A DNA stretch of 64,000 nucleotides. Origin: Collinsella sp. Its GTDB lineage: Bacteria > Actinomycetota > Coriobacteriia > Coriobacteriales > Coriobacteriaceae. The first letter of the stretch is position 1, and every line of letters begins with the position of its first letter. Shown here one piece after another: positions 1-9,060 of this stretch. Made by a program: the position numbers and the translations under genes. The notes under the pieces are model-generated. The model was not told where the DNA came from and ran no database searches. It saw only the letters and a list, made by a program, of their open reading frames with translations. The stretch covers positions 19,676 through 83,675 of the forward strand of contig DXZS01000011.1 in NCBI GenBank assembly GCA_019419505.1, written 5' to 3'.

Positions 1-54
1 ACCGCCAAAACCTCCCACGGAATCCCAGGTGCTGCAAAGTAATCTCACTCGACC

Positions 55-183
55 GTCGGTCGGAGGCGGGCGGGCATTACGTTTGCTGCTCTACAGTCCT
101 ATGCAAGACGAAGGCCACATTAAGTGGCCTTCTTTGCATGCGGAACTCGCGACAAACGTAATGCCCGCCCGCCTCCGACCGAC
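55..183. repeat. Nested inverted-repeat element, family B copy 1
   Basis: The outer arms 55-85 and 153-183 are perfect 31-nt reverse complements. Between them lies a second hairpin (about 101-140) with centre CACATTAAGTG. The internal strands carry ACAGTCCT on the left and TGCGGAACT on the right; the same words occur in the element at 277-386 read in reverse complement. The arms differ completely between the two copies but remain self-complementary. No coding capacity is apparent in 1-418; short reading frames here are incidental. Function unknown: structured RNA, a terminator-like 3' element or a small non-autonomous repeat. Confidence 0.8.
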
Positions 184-276
184 TACCAACTAATATTTTT
201 TCAGCCCAGGCCCCTGTGTACCGCGCGTCGAAGATCTTCAAATTCAAATAACCTGACAATCGATTCTTATAGCAGA

Positions 277-386
277 GGCCCCTTGGCCTTTAGTTTGATA
301 CAAGTTCCGCACGAGCCGGAAAGCACTTAATGTGCTTTCCGTGCGAGCAGGACTGTTCGCAGTAGCAAACTAAAGGCCAAGGGGCC
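277..386. repeat. Nested inverted-repeat element, family B copy 2
   Basis: Outer arms 277-297 and 366-386 are perfect 21-nt reverse complements. The inner hairpin is 317-326/332-341 with a 5-nt TTAAT loop. Read in reverse complement it shares ACAGTCCT, CACATTAAGTG and TGCGGAACT with copy 1, while arm and stem sequences differ. It lies just after the 3' end of the minus-strand glycosyltransferase gene, so it may also end that transcript. Confidence 0.8.
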
Positions 387-418
387 CAGTCAACCTATCA
401 GCAGCGATTACTCGGCAG

Positions 419-1450
419 CTAGTTGAATTTGAAGATCTTTGAGGCAAGACGGTATAGGCCGAGTGTGGTTTTGTCTCCGGCACGACCGCGGAGGTTAGTG
501 AAGAAGCCGACCACACCGTAACGTGCACGACGATACATACGCTCGTCATAGGCCTTCAGGTCCGCCCACAGCGTCTTCAGGCGCTCGTCGGCGCAATCCT
601 CGTCGGAAAGCTTGGTGAGCACCGAGCAGATCGCCATCATCATAGTGAAATAACCCATCATGTACGAGCGCAGACGCGACGACTCAACATCGCTGTTCAG
701 GTGGTACGACTCCATCATGATACGCGTAACTCGGAACTGCTGGTCCAGACGCTTGACCATCGTTGCCTCGTTGACGCTCTGGCCTTCGCGACCGATAAAG
801 TAGCGGTAGAGGTCGATGTCGGCGTAGTACATGGTCTTGCAACGCGGCAGCGGCACGTAGGCGTAGATGTTGTCCACATAGAACGTGTGCGGCGGCATGG
901 GAAGGTTGGACTCGCGCAGCACATCCGTGCGATAGCACAGGCTGTGCATGAGTAGGTTCTGGTCCAGGCGGAAATGACCGATCTGATCCCAGGAAAAGAT
1001 CTTTTTGCGCGGCAGGGCAAATTTGTAACCGATAGCGGTATGCGTGCCCTCGTAAACCTTCTCATACACGTAGTTCGAGATAAACAGGTCAACGCGCTGG
1101 TCGCGCTCCTCAAAGCCACGCAGAATCGACAGCATGGTCGAAAGGGCAGCGCCGTCAAGCCAGTCGTCCGAGTCGACAACCTTGTAGTAGGTGCCCTGCG
1201 CCTCGCGCAAGCCCGAAAGGACGGCGATACCGTGGCCGCCGTTCTCCTGATGCACCGCGCGGATAATGCCGGGGTAACGCGCCTCCCACTCGTCGGCCTT
1301 AGCGGCCGTCTCGTCCTTGGAACCGTCATCGACGATGATAATCTCGATATCGGTGGCATAATTGCTCCCCTCCAAGATGGAGGTGATGCAATGGTCCATG
1401 TCCTTAGCGGCGTTATACGAGGGAATACCGAATGTTATGACTTTATGCAT
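419..1450 (-). CDS. Family 2 glycosyltransferase
   Basis: Cytoplasmic or membrane-associated GT-A fold glycosyltransferase, about 343 aa. Visible motifs are GIPSYN (about residues 8-13), the nucleotide-binding DDGS (41-44) and the metal-binding VVDSDDW (91-97). No clear membrane segment is seen. The ATG at 1450 overlaps the stop of the upstream UDP-galactopyranose mutase gene by 8 nt (ATGCATAA), which indicates translational coupling; an in-frame ATG at 1468 is an alternative start. Pairing with glf suggests a sugar transferase for a galactofuranose-containing cell-surface glycan. The exact donor and acceptor cannot be read from sequence. Confidence 0.88.
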   Translation of the reverse strand: MHKVITFGIPSYNAAKDMDHCITSILEGSNYATDIEIIIVDDGSKDETAAKADEWEARYPGIIRAVHQENGGHGIAVLSGLREAQGTYYKVVDSDDWLDGAALSTMLSILRGFEERDQRVDLFISNYVYEKVYEGTHTAIGYKFALPRKKIFSWDQIGHFRLDQNLLMHSLCYRTDVLRESNLPMPPHTFYVDNIYAYVPLPRCKTMYYADIDLYRYFIGREGQSVNEATMVKRLDQQFRVTRIMMESYHLNSDVESSRLRSYMMGYFTMMMAICSVLTKLSDEDCADERLKTLWADLKAYDERMYRRARYGVVGFFTNLRGRAGDKTTLGLYRLASKIFKFN

Positions 1451-2645
1451 GGCAGGCGATAATCTCATCCGAAAGATCGAGGGCGGAATTGGTCACGGCA
1501 TCCATATCGTAGTAACGATACTCGGCCAGACGACCCACCGGGTGGAAGTTTGTCAGGTTCTGGACGCGCTCAAGATAGCGCTCATAGAGCTCGCGGTTCT
1601 CGGGCTCAAGAATGGCGTAATACGGCGTCTCGCCCGAGCCGGGCGTATAGGCCTTGGAGTACTCCTTCATGATGGTGGTCTTGCCGGGCAGGACCTGACC
1701 GGTCATGTTCTTGAACTCGGTGATGCGCGTGTAATCCTCGCTCGTGGTGTAGTTGACGGTGCCCACGGGCTGGAACTGGTCCATATCGAGCGTCTCGAAC
1801 TTCATGTCGAGCGTGCGGTACGGCAGCGCGCCCAGGTCGAGGTTGAACAGCTCATCGAGCGGACCGGTATAGACAATCTCGCCGCCGTAGACCTTGCCAC
1901 CGATCTTGACGGTGGTCTCGTCGATCTCAAAGAGATCGCGGGCGTCCACGTCGCAGAACACGTCGATCAGGTCGTGGTCGAGCATATGCTCGAACAGCGC
2001 CGTGTAGCCGTCCTGCGGCATACCCTGGAAGGGAGCCTGCGGGAAATAGCGGTCATCGTCGCCCACAAAGACGGGAACACGACCGGTGATCGAGGGATCG
2101 ATCTGGTCGGGCGTCTGGCCCCACTGCTTCATGGTGTAATGCAAAAAGACGTTCTCGTAGACGTAATCGGCGACCTCGGCCAAGTCGGGGTCGTTCTTCT
2201 TACGCAGCTCCATAATGGGCACCTTGACATCCTTGCCAAAGGTCTCCACGAGCTTCTGATACAGCTCCTCGCCGCGCTCATCACCAAAGGCGAGCTTGAG
2301 ACTCGCATGGTTGAAGGGCACGGGCATAAGGGTGCCGTTGATGTTGGCGAGCACCTTGTGCTGATAATCCGTCCACTTGGTAAAGCGCGACAGGAAATTG
2401 TGCACGCGCTCGTTAAAGGTGTGATAGATATGCGGACCGTACTCGTGGATCAGGATTCCGGCCTCGTCAGTGCAATCATAGGCATTGCCCGCAATGTGGC
2501 TACGGCGCTCCAAAACGGCAACACGATAGCCGATGGTCTCGGCAAGACGGCGGGCGCAAACGGCACCGGCATATCCAGCACCGACGACAATCATGTCGTA
2601 CGCGCCGGCGTTAAAGCCTTCAGGCAGGCCTGAGGTAATCTGCAT
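1443..2645 (-). CDS. glf: UDP-galactopyranose mutase
   Basis: Flavoenzyme that interconverts UDP-galactopyranose and UDP-galactofuranose, supplying galactofuranose for surface polysaccharide. 400 aa, normal family length (about 370-400). The N-terminal FAD-binding GAGYAG is at residues 22-27, followed by ERRSHIAGNAYD, the conserved GLF signature. AAGGAG lies 6 nt before the ATG. It is the first gene of a two-gene operon with the overlapping glycosyltransferase. Assignment rests on recognisable family motifs along the whole protein. Confidence 0.95.
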   Translation of the reverse strand: MQITSGLPEGFNAGAYDMIVVGAGYAGAVCARRLAETIGYRVAVLERRSHIAGNAYDCTDEAGILIHEYGPHIYHTFNERVHNFLSRFTKWTDYQHKVLANINGTLMPVPFNHASLKLAFGDERGEELYQKLVETFGKDVKVPIMELRKKNDPDLAEVADYVYENVFLHYTMKQWGQTPDQIDPSITGRVPVFVGDDDRYFPQAPFQGMPQDGYTALFEHMLDHDLIDVFCDVDARDLFEIDETTVKIGGKVYGGEIVYTGPLDELFNLDLGALPYRTLDMKFETLDMDQFQPVGTVNYTTSEDYTRITEFKNMTGQVLPGKTTIMKEYSKAYTPGSGETPYYAILEPENRELYERYLERVQNLTNFHPVGRLAEYRYYDMDAVTNSALDLSDEIIACHA

Positions 2646-2743
2646 CGATACTCCTTGTCAAAAGCCACGGGCTCGTTAGCTGGGCTTTTCTCGAACATTC
2701 TTCGAGACATATTTATCAGAGCGATTATAGCGCTAATGCGTCC

Positions 2744-2823
2744 TATAATGAGCTTGCCACACAAGGAAAGCTCAAGCACCGCGGCGTACATAATTGAAAG
2801 GTAAACCCGCTAGCAGCGGGTTT
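2744..2823 (+). promoter_or_regulatory. TATAAT box and leader hairpin before pta
   Basis: In the 231-nt gap between glf and pta, a TATAAT is present at 2744-2749, though no good -35 is visible. Downstream, 2803-2823 forms an 8-bp hairpin (AAACCCGC/GCGGGTTT) followed by ATT, 54 nt before the pta start. It could be a weak terminator/attenuator in the pta leader. Inference only. Confidence 0.4.
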
Positions 2824-2876
2824 ATTCGTGAACAGCCGGGCGCCTGGAGCTTAGCGAAACGCTTGCAAGGAGTAAC

Positions 2877-3857
2877 ATGAGCGATTTCCTAAACCGTATG
2901 AAGTCTGCCGCCAAGGCCGACCTTAAGACCATCGTCCTGCCCGAGGGCGAGGATCCGCGCACCATCGTCGCGGCCAACAAGATCATCGAAGAAGGCCTGG
3001 CCAACATCGTCATCCTGGGCGATCCCAACGAGATCAACGTTCCCGGCGCCACCGTCATCGACCCGCGCAATGCCGAGAAGCACGAGGAGTACGCACAGAA
3101 GTTTGCCGAGCTCCGCGCCAAGAAGGGCGTTACCATCGAGCAGGCTCGCGCCCAGGTGATGGACGCCACCTACTTTGGCACCATGATGGTCAAGATGGGC
3201 GACGCCGACGGCCTGGTCTCCGGCGCCTGCCACTCCACCGCCGACACCCTGCGCCCCGCGCTTCAGATTCTCAAGACCGCCCCGGGCACCAAGCTGGTCT
3301 CGGCCTTCTTCGTGATGTGCACCGACACCCCGCAGTTCGGCACCGACGGCACGCTGATCTTCGCCGACTGCGGCCTCAACATCAACCCGTCCTCCGACGA
3401 GCTCTCCGAGATCGCCATCGCCTCCGCTCACTCCTGGTCCACCTTCATGGGCAATGTTGAGCCGCACGTGGCCATGCTCTCCTACTCCACCATGGGCTCC
3501 GCCGGTGGCGAGGTCGCCAAGAAGGTCCAGGAGGCCGTGAAGTTCTGCAAGGAGAAGGCACCCGAGCTCGCCATCGACGGCGACCTGCAGCTCGATGCCG
3601 CTATCGTCCCCACCGTCGCCCAGCTCAAGGCTCCCGGCTCCTCCGTTGCCGGCAAGGCCAACGTGCTCGTGTTCCCCGACCTCGAGGCCGGCAACATCGG
3701 CTACAAGCTGGTTCAGCGCTTCGCTGGCGCCGACGCTTACGGCCCCATCCTGCAGGGCATCGCCAAGCCGGTTAACGACCTTTCGCGCGGCTGCTCTGCC
3801 GACGACATCGTGGGTGTCGTAGCCATCACCGCCGTCCAGGCTCAGATGGCTGAGTAG
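2877..3857 (+). CDS. pta: Phosphate acetyltransferase
   Basis: Converts acetyl-CoA plus phosphate to acetyl phosphate, the first step of acetate formation. 326 aa, matching the short, single-domain Pta class (about 330 aa) without the N-terminal DRTGG extension of enterobacterial Pta. Typical segments are VLPEGEDPR near the N-terminus, GACHSTADTLRPALQI in the middle and AGNIGYKLVQRF near the C-terminus. The RBS AAGGAG precedes ATG at optimal spacing. It points toward two acetate kinase genes on the other strand, so the pathway is split over converging transcripts and is not in the usual pta-ackA operon. Confidence 0.95.
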   Translation: MSDFLNRMKSAAKADLKTIVLPEGEDPRTIVAANKIIEEGLANIVILGDPNEINVPGATVIDPRNAEKHEEYAQKFAELRAKKGVTIEQARAQVMDATYFGTMMVKMGDADGLVSGACHSTADTLRPALQILKTAPGTKLVSAFFVMCTDTPQFGTDGTLIFADCGLNINPSSDELSEIAIASAHSWSTFMGNVEPHVAMLSYSTMGSAGGEVAKKVQEAVKFCKEKAPELAIDGDLQLDAAIVPTVAQLKAPGSSVAGKANVLVFPDLEAGNIGYKLVQRFAGADAYGPILQGIAKPVNDLSRGCSADDIVGVVAITAVQAQMAE

Positions 3858-3872
3858 CGGACGTATCCCCTC

Positions 3873-3999
3873 GGGACCCTACAGGGTAAAGCTCTGAAAA
3901 CGTCCTCGGACATGCATGAAGCCCCCGCTGCGCACTACGTGCGGCGGGGGCTTCATGCGTCCTGCGGAATGTTTTCAGAGCTTTACCCTGTAGGGTCCC
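3873..3999. repeat. Nested inverted-repeat element, family B copy 3
   Basis: Outer arms 3873-3901 and 3971-3999 are perfect 29-nt reverse complements. An inner 15-bp perfect hairpin (3914-3928/3944-3958) encloses CACTACGTG. GTCCT follows the left arm and TGCGGAA precedes the right arm, as in copies 1 and 2. It begins 15 nt after the pta stop codon. The rest of the gap to 4149 holds no convincing gene; one open frame without a start crosses it. Confidence 0.8.
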
Positions 4000-4149
4000 T
4001 GCCGCCACGTGGCAATCAGGGCATCTGGGGTGGACGGCGGCTTGGCTACGAGCTGGGGCTGAGGATCTGAATGGATGGGTGCCGTTGTTGGGAGCGCAGG
4101 CGTTGCTGGCGGTGATCACTTTGGGACTGGTATTTCCGCCTGCTAGCAA

Positions 4150-4183
4150 AAAGGCCTCCTGAGCTGCTGCTCAGGAGGCCTTT
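4150..4183 (-). terminator. Terminator after acetate kinase 1
   Basis: 14-bp perfect stem (AAAGGCCTCCTGAG and its complement) with a T run on the minus strand, 23 nt past the stop of the acetate kinase gene. It probably acts in both directions. Confidence 0.85.
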
Positions 4184-4205
4184 CGTTCAATCGCAAGCGA
4201 ACGCA

Positions 4206-5384
4206 CTAGTTATTCGCGGTCAGACGCTCGACGTCGTGGGCGATCATGTATTCCTCGTCGGTGGGGATGACCATGACCGTGACGGCGGAACCGGCGGCGC
4301 TGATGACCTGCGGACCGTTGCCCACGGCCTCGCGGTTCTTGTTGTTGTCGATGCGCACGCCCAGCCACTCGAAGCAGTCGCAGAAGGCCTTGCGGATCGA
4401 CCAGTCATTCTCGCCGATGCCGGCGGTAAAGGTAATGGTGTCCACGCCCGCCATGGAAGCGATCATGGAGCCGGCCTGCTGCATGGCCTTGTAGGCGAAC
4501 ATATCGAAGGCGAGCAGGCAGCGCTCGTCGCCCTCGGAGGCGCGCGTACGGATGTCGCGGGCGTCGTTGGAGATGCCCGAGATGGCAAGCAGGCCAGACT
4601 GCTTGTTCATCATGTCGTCGACTTCCTGGTAGCTGTAGCCGCCCTCGCGCTGCAGGTAGCACACGGTGGCCGGATCGATGGAGCCGCAGCGGGTTCCCAT
4701 CATCAAGCCGTCGAGCGGCGTGAGCCCCATCGTGGTATCGCGGCAAACACCGTCCTCGATAGCGGCAAGCGAGGCACCGTTACCTAGATGGCACGAAAGC
4801 AGGCGGTGGCAGCGCGAACCCAGGATCTCCTTGGCCATCATCCACTCGTAGCGGTGGCTCGTTCCGTGAGCGCCGTACTTGCGCACGTGATACTTGTCGC
4901 ACACGTCCTTGGGCAGGGCGTAGGTGTAGGCAACCTCGGGCATGGTCATGTGGAACGAGGTGTCGAAGACGGCCACGTTGGGCAGCTCCGGATACTTCTC
5001 GCGGCAATACTCAATCGCCGCGGCCTCGCCGTAGTTGTGCAGCGGAGCCAGGGGAGCCACCTCAAGAATCTTGGCCATAACCTCGTCGTCGACGACAGCG
5101 GAATCATCGAAGTACCAACCGCCCTGAACGATGCGATGTCCAATGCCATCGATCGTAAAGTCGGTCTTCTCGAGCTCCTCGAGCACACGTGCGATAGCCG
5201 AACGGTGATCCGGGAAGGGAACCTCCTCGGTTTGCTTGGCGCCACCGTTCTCGGTGTGGCCAAAGATGCCCATGTCCGAACCGATGCGCTCGCAGTTGCC
5301 CTTGGCGAAAACCTCGCGGGTATCGGTATCCAAAAGCTGATATTTAAGGCTTGAGCTACCGGCGTTGACAACAAGTACGTTCAT
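4206..5384 (-). CDS. ackA: Acetate kinase, canonical paralogue
   Basis: Makes acetate and ATP from acetyl phosphate and ADP in the cytoplasm. 392 aa, usual length. Motifs: MNVLVVNAGSSSLKYQ at the N-terminus, GIGHRIVQGG, FDTSFHMTMP, YGAHGTSHRY and CHLGNGAS. These keep both histidines of HGTSH and the Asn of GNGAS, as in characterised acetate kinases. The RBS AAGGAG lies upstream of the ATG. A second, more diverged paralogue lies immediately upstream on the same strand with a terminator between them, so the two can be expressed separately. Confidence 0.95.
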   Translation of the reverse strand: MNVLVVNAGSSSLKYQLLDTDTREVFAKGNCERIGSDMGIFGHTENGGAKQTEEVPFPDHRSAIARVLEELEKTDFTIDGIGHRIVQGGWYFDDSAVVDDEVMAKILEVAPLAPLHNYGEAAAIEYCREKYPELPNVAVFDTSFHMTMPEVAYTYALPKDVCDKYHVRKYGAHGTSHRYEWMMAKEILGSRCHRLLSCHLGNGASLAAIEDGVCRDTTMGLTPLDGLMMGTRCGSIDPATVCYLQREGGYSYQEVDDMMNKQSGLLAISGISNDARDIRTRASEGDERCLLAFDMFAYKAMQQAGSMIASMAGVDTITFTAGIGENDWSIRKAFCDCFEWLGVRIDNNKNREAVGNGPQVISAAGSAVTVMVIPTDEEYMIAHDVERLTANN

Positions 5385-5503
5385 GAGACTCCTTTGCAGT
5401 GCGATACGGTCGGCGCAGACCGCTCAAGGCGGCCGTATGTTAATAAGAAGTTATCACAACTTGATAAATAGCTATCAGGCATATCGCCCAACGAGTTCAA
5501 AAG

Positions 5504-5536
5504 AGGGGCTGAACGGCATGTTGCCGTCCAGCCCCT
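5504..5536 (-). terminator. Terminator after acetate kinase 2
   Basis: Hairpin AGGGGCTG...CAGCCCCT with inner ACGGCA/TGCCGT pairing, followed on the minus strand by TCTTTT. It lies between the two acetate kinase genes. Confidence 0.8.
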
Positions 5537-5548
5537 CCCCTCTTGTAA

Positions 5549-6727
5549 TTACTTGGCGTTGACGATGCGCTCGACGTCGGAAGCGATCATGAACTCCTCG
5601 TCCGTGGGGATGACAAAGATTTTGACCTTGGAATCCTTGGCAGACAGGCACCAAGCGCCGTCACCACGCAGGGCGTTGCGGGCATGATCCATCTTGACGC
5701 CCATAAAGGCCAGGCGGTCGGCAACGCCGGCGCGGACGGCCGGAGCATGCTCGCCGATGCCGGCGGTAAAGACCAGGGTGTCCATACCGCACATAGAAGT
5801 AGCCATCTCGGCCGCCTTGGCGGCAATCTTGTAGACAAACATGTCGAAGGCGAGCTGAGCCTCGGGGTCGCCAGCGGCGGCGAGCTCCTCAACGTTGCGG
5901 CAGTCGTTGGTCTTGCCACCGGTCACAGCCAAAAGGCCGGACTTCTTGTTCATCATCTCGTCGACCTCGTCGAAGGTGTAGCCGCCCTCGCGCTGCAGGT
6001 AGCACACGGTAGCCGGGTCGATGGAGCCGCAGCGGGTGCCCATCATGACGCCGTCGAGCGGCGTCAAGCCCATGGTGGTGTCCATGCACTTGCCGTCCTC
6101 GATGGCGCACAGGGAAGCGCCGGAGCCGATATGGCACACGACGACCTTGCGGGCCTCGCCGTTGGTCATCTCGGCGACCTTCTTGGAGATGTAGCGGTAG
6201 CTGGTGCCGTGGGCGCCGTACTTACGGATGTGCAGCTTGTCGCAGACGTCCTTGGGCAGGGCGTAAGTCTTGGCGACCTCGGGCATGTTGAAGTGGAAAG
6301 CGGTGTCGTAGACCGTGACGTTGGGCAGGTCGGGATACTGCTCCAGGCAGTACTCGATAACGTTGGCCTCGGGGTTGTTGTGCAGCGGGGCGAGCGGAGC
6401 GACCTCGCGGATCTTGGCAAGGACGTCCTCGTCGACGAGGGAGGAATCGCCAAAGTACCAACCGCCCTGAACGATACGGTGGCCAATGCCCTCGATCTTG
6501 ACGCCGTTAGCCTCGAGGTCCTTCAGGACGACCTCGATGGCGACCTTGTGGTCGGGGAACTCGATGTTCTCGGTCACCTTCTTGGAGCCGTTGGCAGCGT
6601 GGGTGAAGGTGCCGCCGGTAAAGCAGACGCGCTCGCAGGAGCCCTTTGCGGACACCTTGTGGGACTTGGTATCGATGACCTGATACTTAAGGGTCGAAGA
6701 TCCTGCGTTGACGACCAGAACGTTCAT
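5549..6727 (-). CDS. Acetate kinase paralogue with altered active-site motifs
   Basis: 392 aa, colinear with the neighbouring acetate kinase over its whole length (MNVLVVNAGSSTLKYQ, GIGHRIVQGG, TTMGLTPLDG). Two otherwise strongly conserved motifs differ: HGTSYRY replaces HGTSHRY, and CHIGSGAS replaces CHLGNGAS. In the acetate kinase family these segments line the active site. The protein could still be an acetate kinase, could favour another acyl phosphate (propionyl or butyryl), or could have lost activity. GGGAG precedes the ATG, and its own terminator follows, so it looks expressed. Confidence 0.85.
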   Translation of the reverse strand: MNVLVVNAGSSTLKYQVIDTKSHKVSAKGSCERVCFTGGTFTHAANGSKKVTENIEFPDHKVAIEVVLKDLEANGVKIEGIGHRIVQGGWYFGDSSLVDEDVLAKIREVAPLAPLHNNPEANVIEYCLEQYPDLPNVTVYDTAFHFNMPEVAKTYALPKDVCDKLHIRKYGAHGTSYRYISKKVAEMTNGEARKVVVCHIGSGASLCAIEDGKCMDTTMGLTPLDGVMMGTRCGSIDPATVCYLQREGGYTFDEVDEMMNKKSGLLAVTGGKTNDCRNVEELAAAGDPEAQLAFDMFVYKIAAKAAEMATSMCGMDTLVFTAGIGEHAPAVRAGVADRLAFMGVKMDHARNALRGDGAWCLSAKDSKVKIFVIPTDEEFMIASDVERIVNAK

Positions 6728-6780
6728 GTGTCTCCCTACTAACAGGCGGTGTGGCGCCGCCAGGTTACATACGCTTCAAT

Positions 6781-6816
6781 AATAAACCCAAACGCCCTCG
6801 CGCTCGGGTTTATTGC
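6781..6816 (-). terminator. Terminator after the MFS transporter
   Basis: AATAAACCC...GGGTTTATT inverted repeat about 30 nt after the transporter stop codon on the minus strand. Confidence 0.65.
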
Positions 6817-6847
6817 GTTGATATATAAGTTATCGATGCCCAAATAC

Positions 6848-8009
6848 TCACGGCCTTTGACTTGTAAGACGAAATAGCGCGGGGATATACACCAGGGAAG
6901 AAATCCCGAGCGCAACAAGCAATACGACTCGAATGCCCGCAACGCTACTCAACACAGCGTTGAGCAGATAGAAAAGAACGGCACCCGCCGCCACCATCTG
7001 GCTTTGAACCGAAATCAGTGAACAGCGCATCGAAGAATCGGCAGCATTTTGAAAAATTGAGTATTTGATTGGGGCAAACAACGAGTACGCAACCGTCTGC
7101 AGCACATAGAACACGGGCAGCAAATTAACCGGAGTAAGGGGAATCAAAAACAAAGCTGTCAATACTAAGCGAATGATGCCGCAAATACGCGCAAAACGGC
7201 CCTTGTCGACACGAGCAATCACACTGGGAACAATAAACCCTATGGAGGCGGAGGCAAGGAGCTGGACCGCAATGGTCACGCCCGAAGCGACGGCATTCAT
7301 TCCGCGGCCTGCAAGCAACAGTGAGAAAAAGTCTTCCAGGGCGACGAAGGCAAATGCCTGAGAACAGTCCATGATAAACGCTGACCGAAGAACGCCACTA
7401 CAGGCAATAGCGGCACCGATCATCTTCGGGCCAATCCCACGCTCAGGTGTCGCCGCAGTGCCCCCCTCTTCGCATCTCAGGAATGCAGACAACGACAACC
7501 AACGTCAACACCATTGCGATGATATCTGCCGAAAGACCAATGAGGTATGCACCGACGGACGAAATGAAACCGCCCACACAAGCGGAGATGGCATAAGAGG
7601 CATAGAAAACAAATCGCTCAACGACATTAAGTCTTACGAGCTGGTCCTGAGAGACGCTGTCAATGTAAATCGCTTCTATGGATCCGCTCACACATGCAAC
7701 GGCAAAACCTTTGAGAGCAAACGCGCCGATTAAAAGCAGAGGAGAACGGACGAGAAGCAGGGCGGCGTAGTATCCAAGCATTCCCACAACGCCAACGAGA
7801 CCGCCAGTCTTTCGTCCAAACCTATCAGCAATATAGCCAGTGGGAACTTCAAGGATGAACTTGCTCACTTGATATGCAATCATCATGCTAGAAATCGCTA
7901 CCATCGAAAGCCCGACGAACTCAAGGTAGACAGTTAGAAAATACAAGATGGTGCTGAAGTTCGGCAGAAAAACGAACGTCATATAAAACAAAACCGTACG
8001 GTTTTTCAT
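6848..8009 (-). pseudogene. MFS transporter split by a one-base frameshift in a G6 run
   Basis: Two adjoining frames make one major facilitator protein of about 385 aa. The N-terminal half (8009 to 7443) begins MKNRTVLFYM behind GGAGGGCGGAGC and has about six membrane segments, including the MFS loop motif GYIADRFGRKTGG. The C-terminal half (7498 to 6848) continues with further membrane segments. Removing one G from the six-G run (7461-7466, minus strand) joins them as ...PEMRRGG|TAATPE. This may be a true pseudogene, a phase-variable gene or a sequencing error. Substrate unknown. It lies directly downstream of a LysR regulator on the same strand. Confidence 0.8.
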
Positions 8010-8128
8010 GCTCCGCCCTCCAAGAGTCAGCAATCTAAATCGGAATCTTGGAAAAGCATGAGGGCAAAGCTGTCAGCTATGTGTTACAAGGCGTCAATAA
8101 TCACTTGACGTCTCGAAGCCAATTAATT

Positions 8129-9019
8129 TCACGAAGCAAGATGACGCAATAGGTGCAGAAAAACCGTCTGGTGTCGATCAGTCCAGGAATTTTGCCGATA
8201 GCAAAAGTAGATAGGCAAGGTTACATCACGCGAACCTTCAATGGAGCACTCACTCACTTCTGACCCATCCGATGCGAGAGAGGACCCAGACAAACTCAAT
8301 ATCAATCCCCCGGCTTGAAGAAACTCAGTCTGAGCCCTGTTTCCGTATTCAACATCACGGAAGCGAAAATTGACGAGCTGGGCTTCGGGACATTGATTGA
8401 TTGCATTGAGACAGGGTGACAAATTAATGGGAACAGCGAGCCTGCCGCCCAGTAACTCGCGAATGGTCATGGCGCCCACAGATTGATGACCCGCTGGGCA
8501 TGAAAGAACCTTGAGCTCTTTTTCACCCAAATATTTTGAAGAAAGGACGCTGTCCCGTGGTTCCTCGAATGAGATAGCCGCGTCCGAAATTCCAAGTATA
8601 AGTGATTCAAAGCATGTTGCCGTTGGCTGATGCCACACATCAAGATGAATCTGAGGGTGCGAGCGTTCAAACGAGTCATACCATTTTTCGGCAAAAAGGC
8701 GCCCCCGCCCATGAAGGCAGGGGGCGTAAAGACGAAAGTGGCCGTCGGGCGAGACGCCGTCGTCCCTCGATTGAGCGTACTTTTTGAGATCGTCGACTTG
8801 TGCCAGGATCACGCGTGCACGACGCGCAAATTCTCTGCCCGCCGGAGACAAAACAGCCTCCCCCGCCGATCGGTTGAGCAAAACAATCTGATACTCAGAT
8901 TCCAACTTTTTGATTGCCGACGAAACGGCCTGTGGGCTCACATGAACGGCTCGAGCCGCTTTGCGCACGCCGCCGTAGTTCGCTACCGCTTGAAGGTATT
9001 CGAGTTGAGAAAGCTGCAT
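8129..9019 (-). CDS. LysR-type transcriptional regulator
   Basis: 296 aa. The N-terminal winged helix-turn-helix (about residues 1-60: QLSQLEYLQAVANYGGVRKA, then VSPQAVSSAIKKLES) is followed by a divergent substrate-binding domain. TTGGAG precedes the ATG. It lies 120 nt upstream of the broken MFS transporter in the same direction, so it may regulate or be co-transcribed with it. The effector is unknown; unlike most LysR genes it is not divergent from its neighbour. Confidence 0.88.
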   Translation of the reverse strand: MQLSQLEYLQAVANYGGVRKAARAVHVSPQAVSSAIKKLESEYQIVLLNRSAGEAVLSPAGREFARRARVILAQVDDLKKYAQSRDDGVSPDGHFRLYAPCLHGRGRLFAEKWYDSFERSHPQIHLDVWHQPTATCFESLILGISDAAISFEEPRDSVLSSKYLGEKELKVLSCPAGHQSVGAMTIRELLGGRLAVPINLSPCLNAINQCPEAQLVNFRFRDVEYGNRAQTEFLQAGGLILSLSGSSLASDGSEVSECSIEGSRDVTLPIYFCYRQNSWTDRHQTVFLHLLRHLAS

Positions 9020-9060
9020 AGGTTACTCCAAAGGCAGCCAAGTCGACGGCCTACGCGCCC

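Noticed and set aside
1362..2633. Long plus-strand open frame of 423 aa opposite glf
   Set aside because: It is the mirror of a GC-rich gene. The minus strand has the full UDP-galactopyranose mutase protein and a perfect RBS; the opposite frame has no domain or start signal.
55..3999. Treating the family B palindromes as ordinary transcription terminators
   Set aside because: Arms of 21-31 bp separated by 60-70 nt, an inner hairpin and conserved asymmetric loops go beyond a simple terminator, and no T run follows the outer arms.
3826..4149. 107-aa minus-strand frame between pta and ackA
   Set aside because: It runs through both arms of the nested palindrome and into the pta end, with no RBS and no family likeness.
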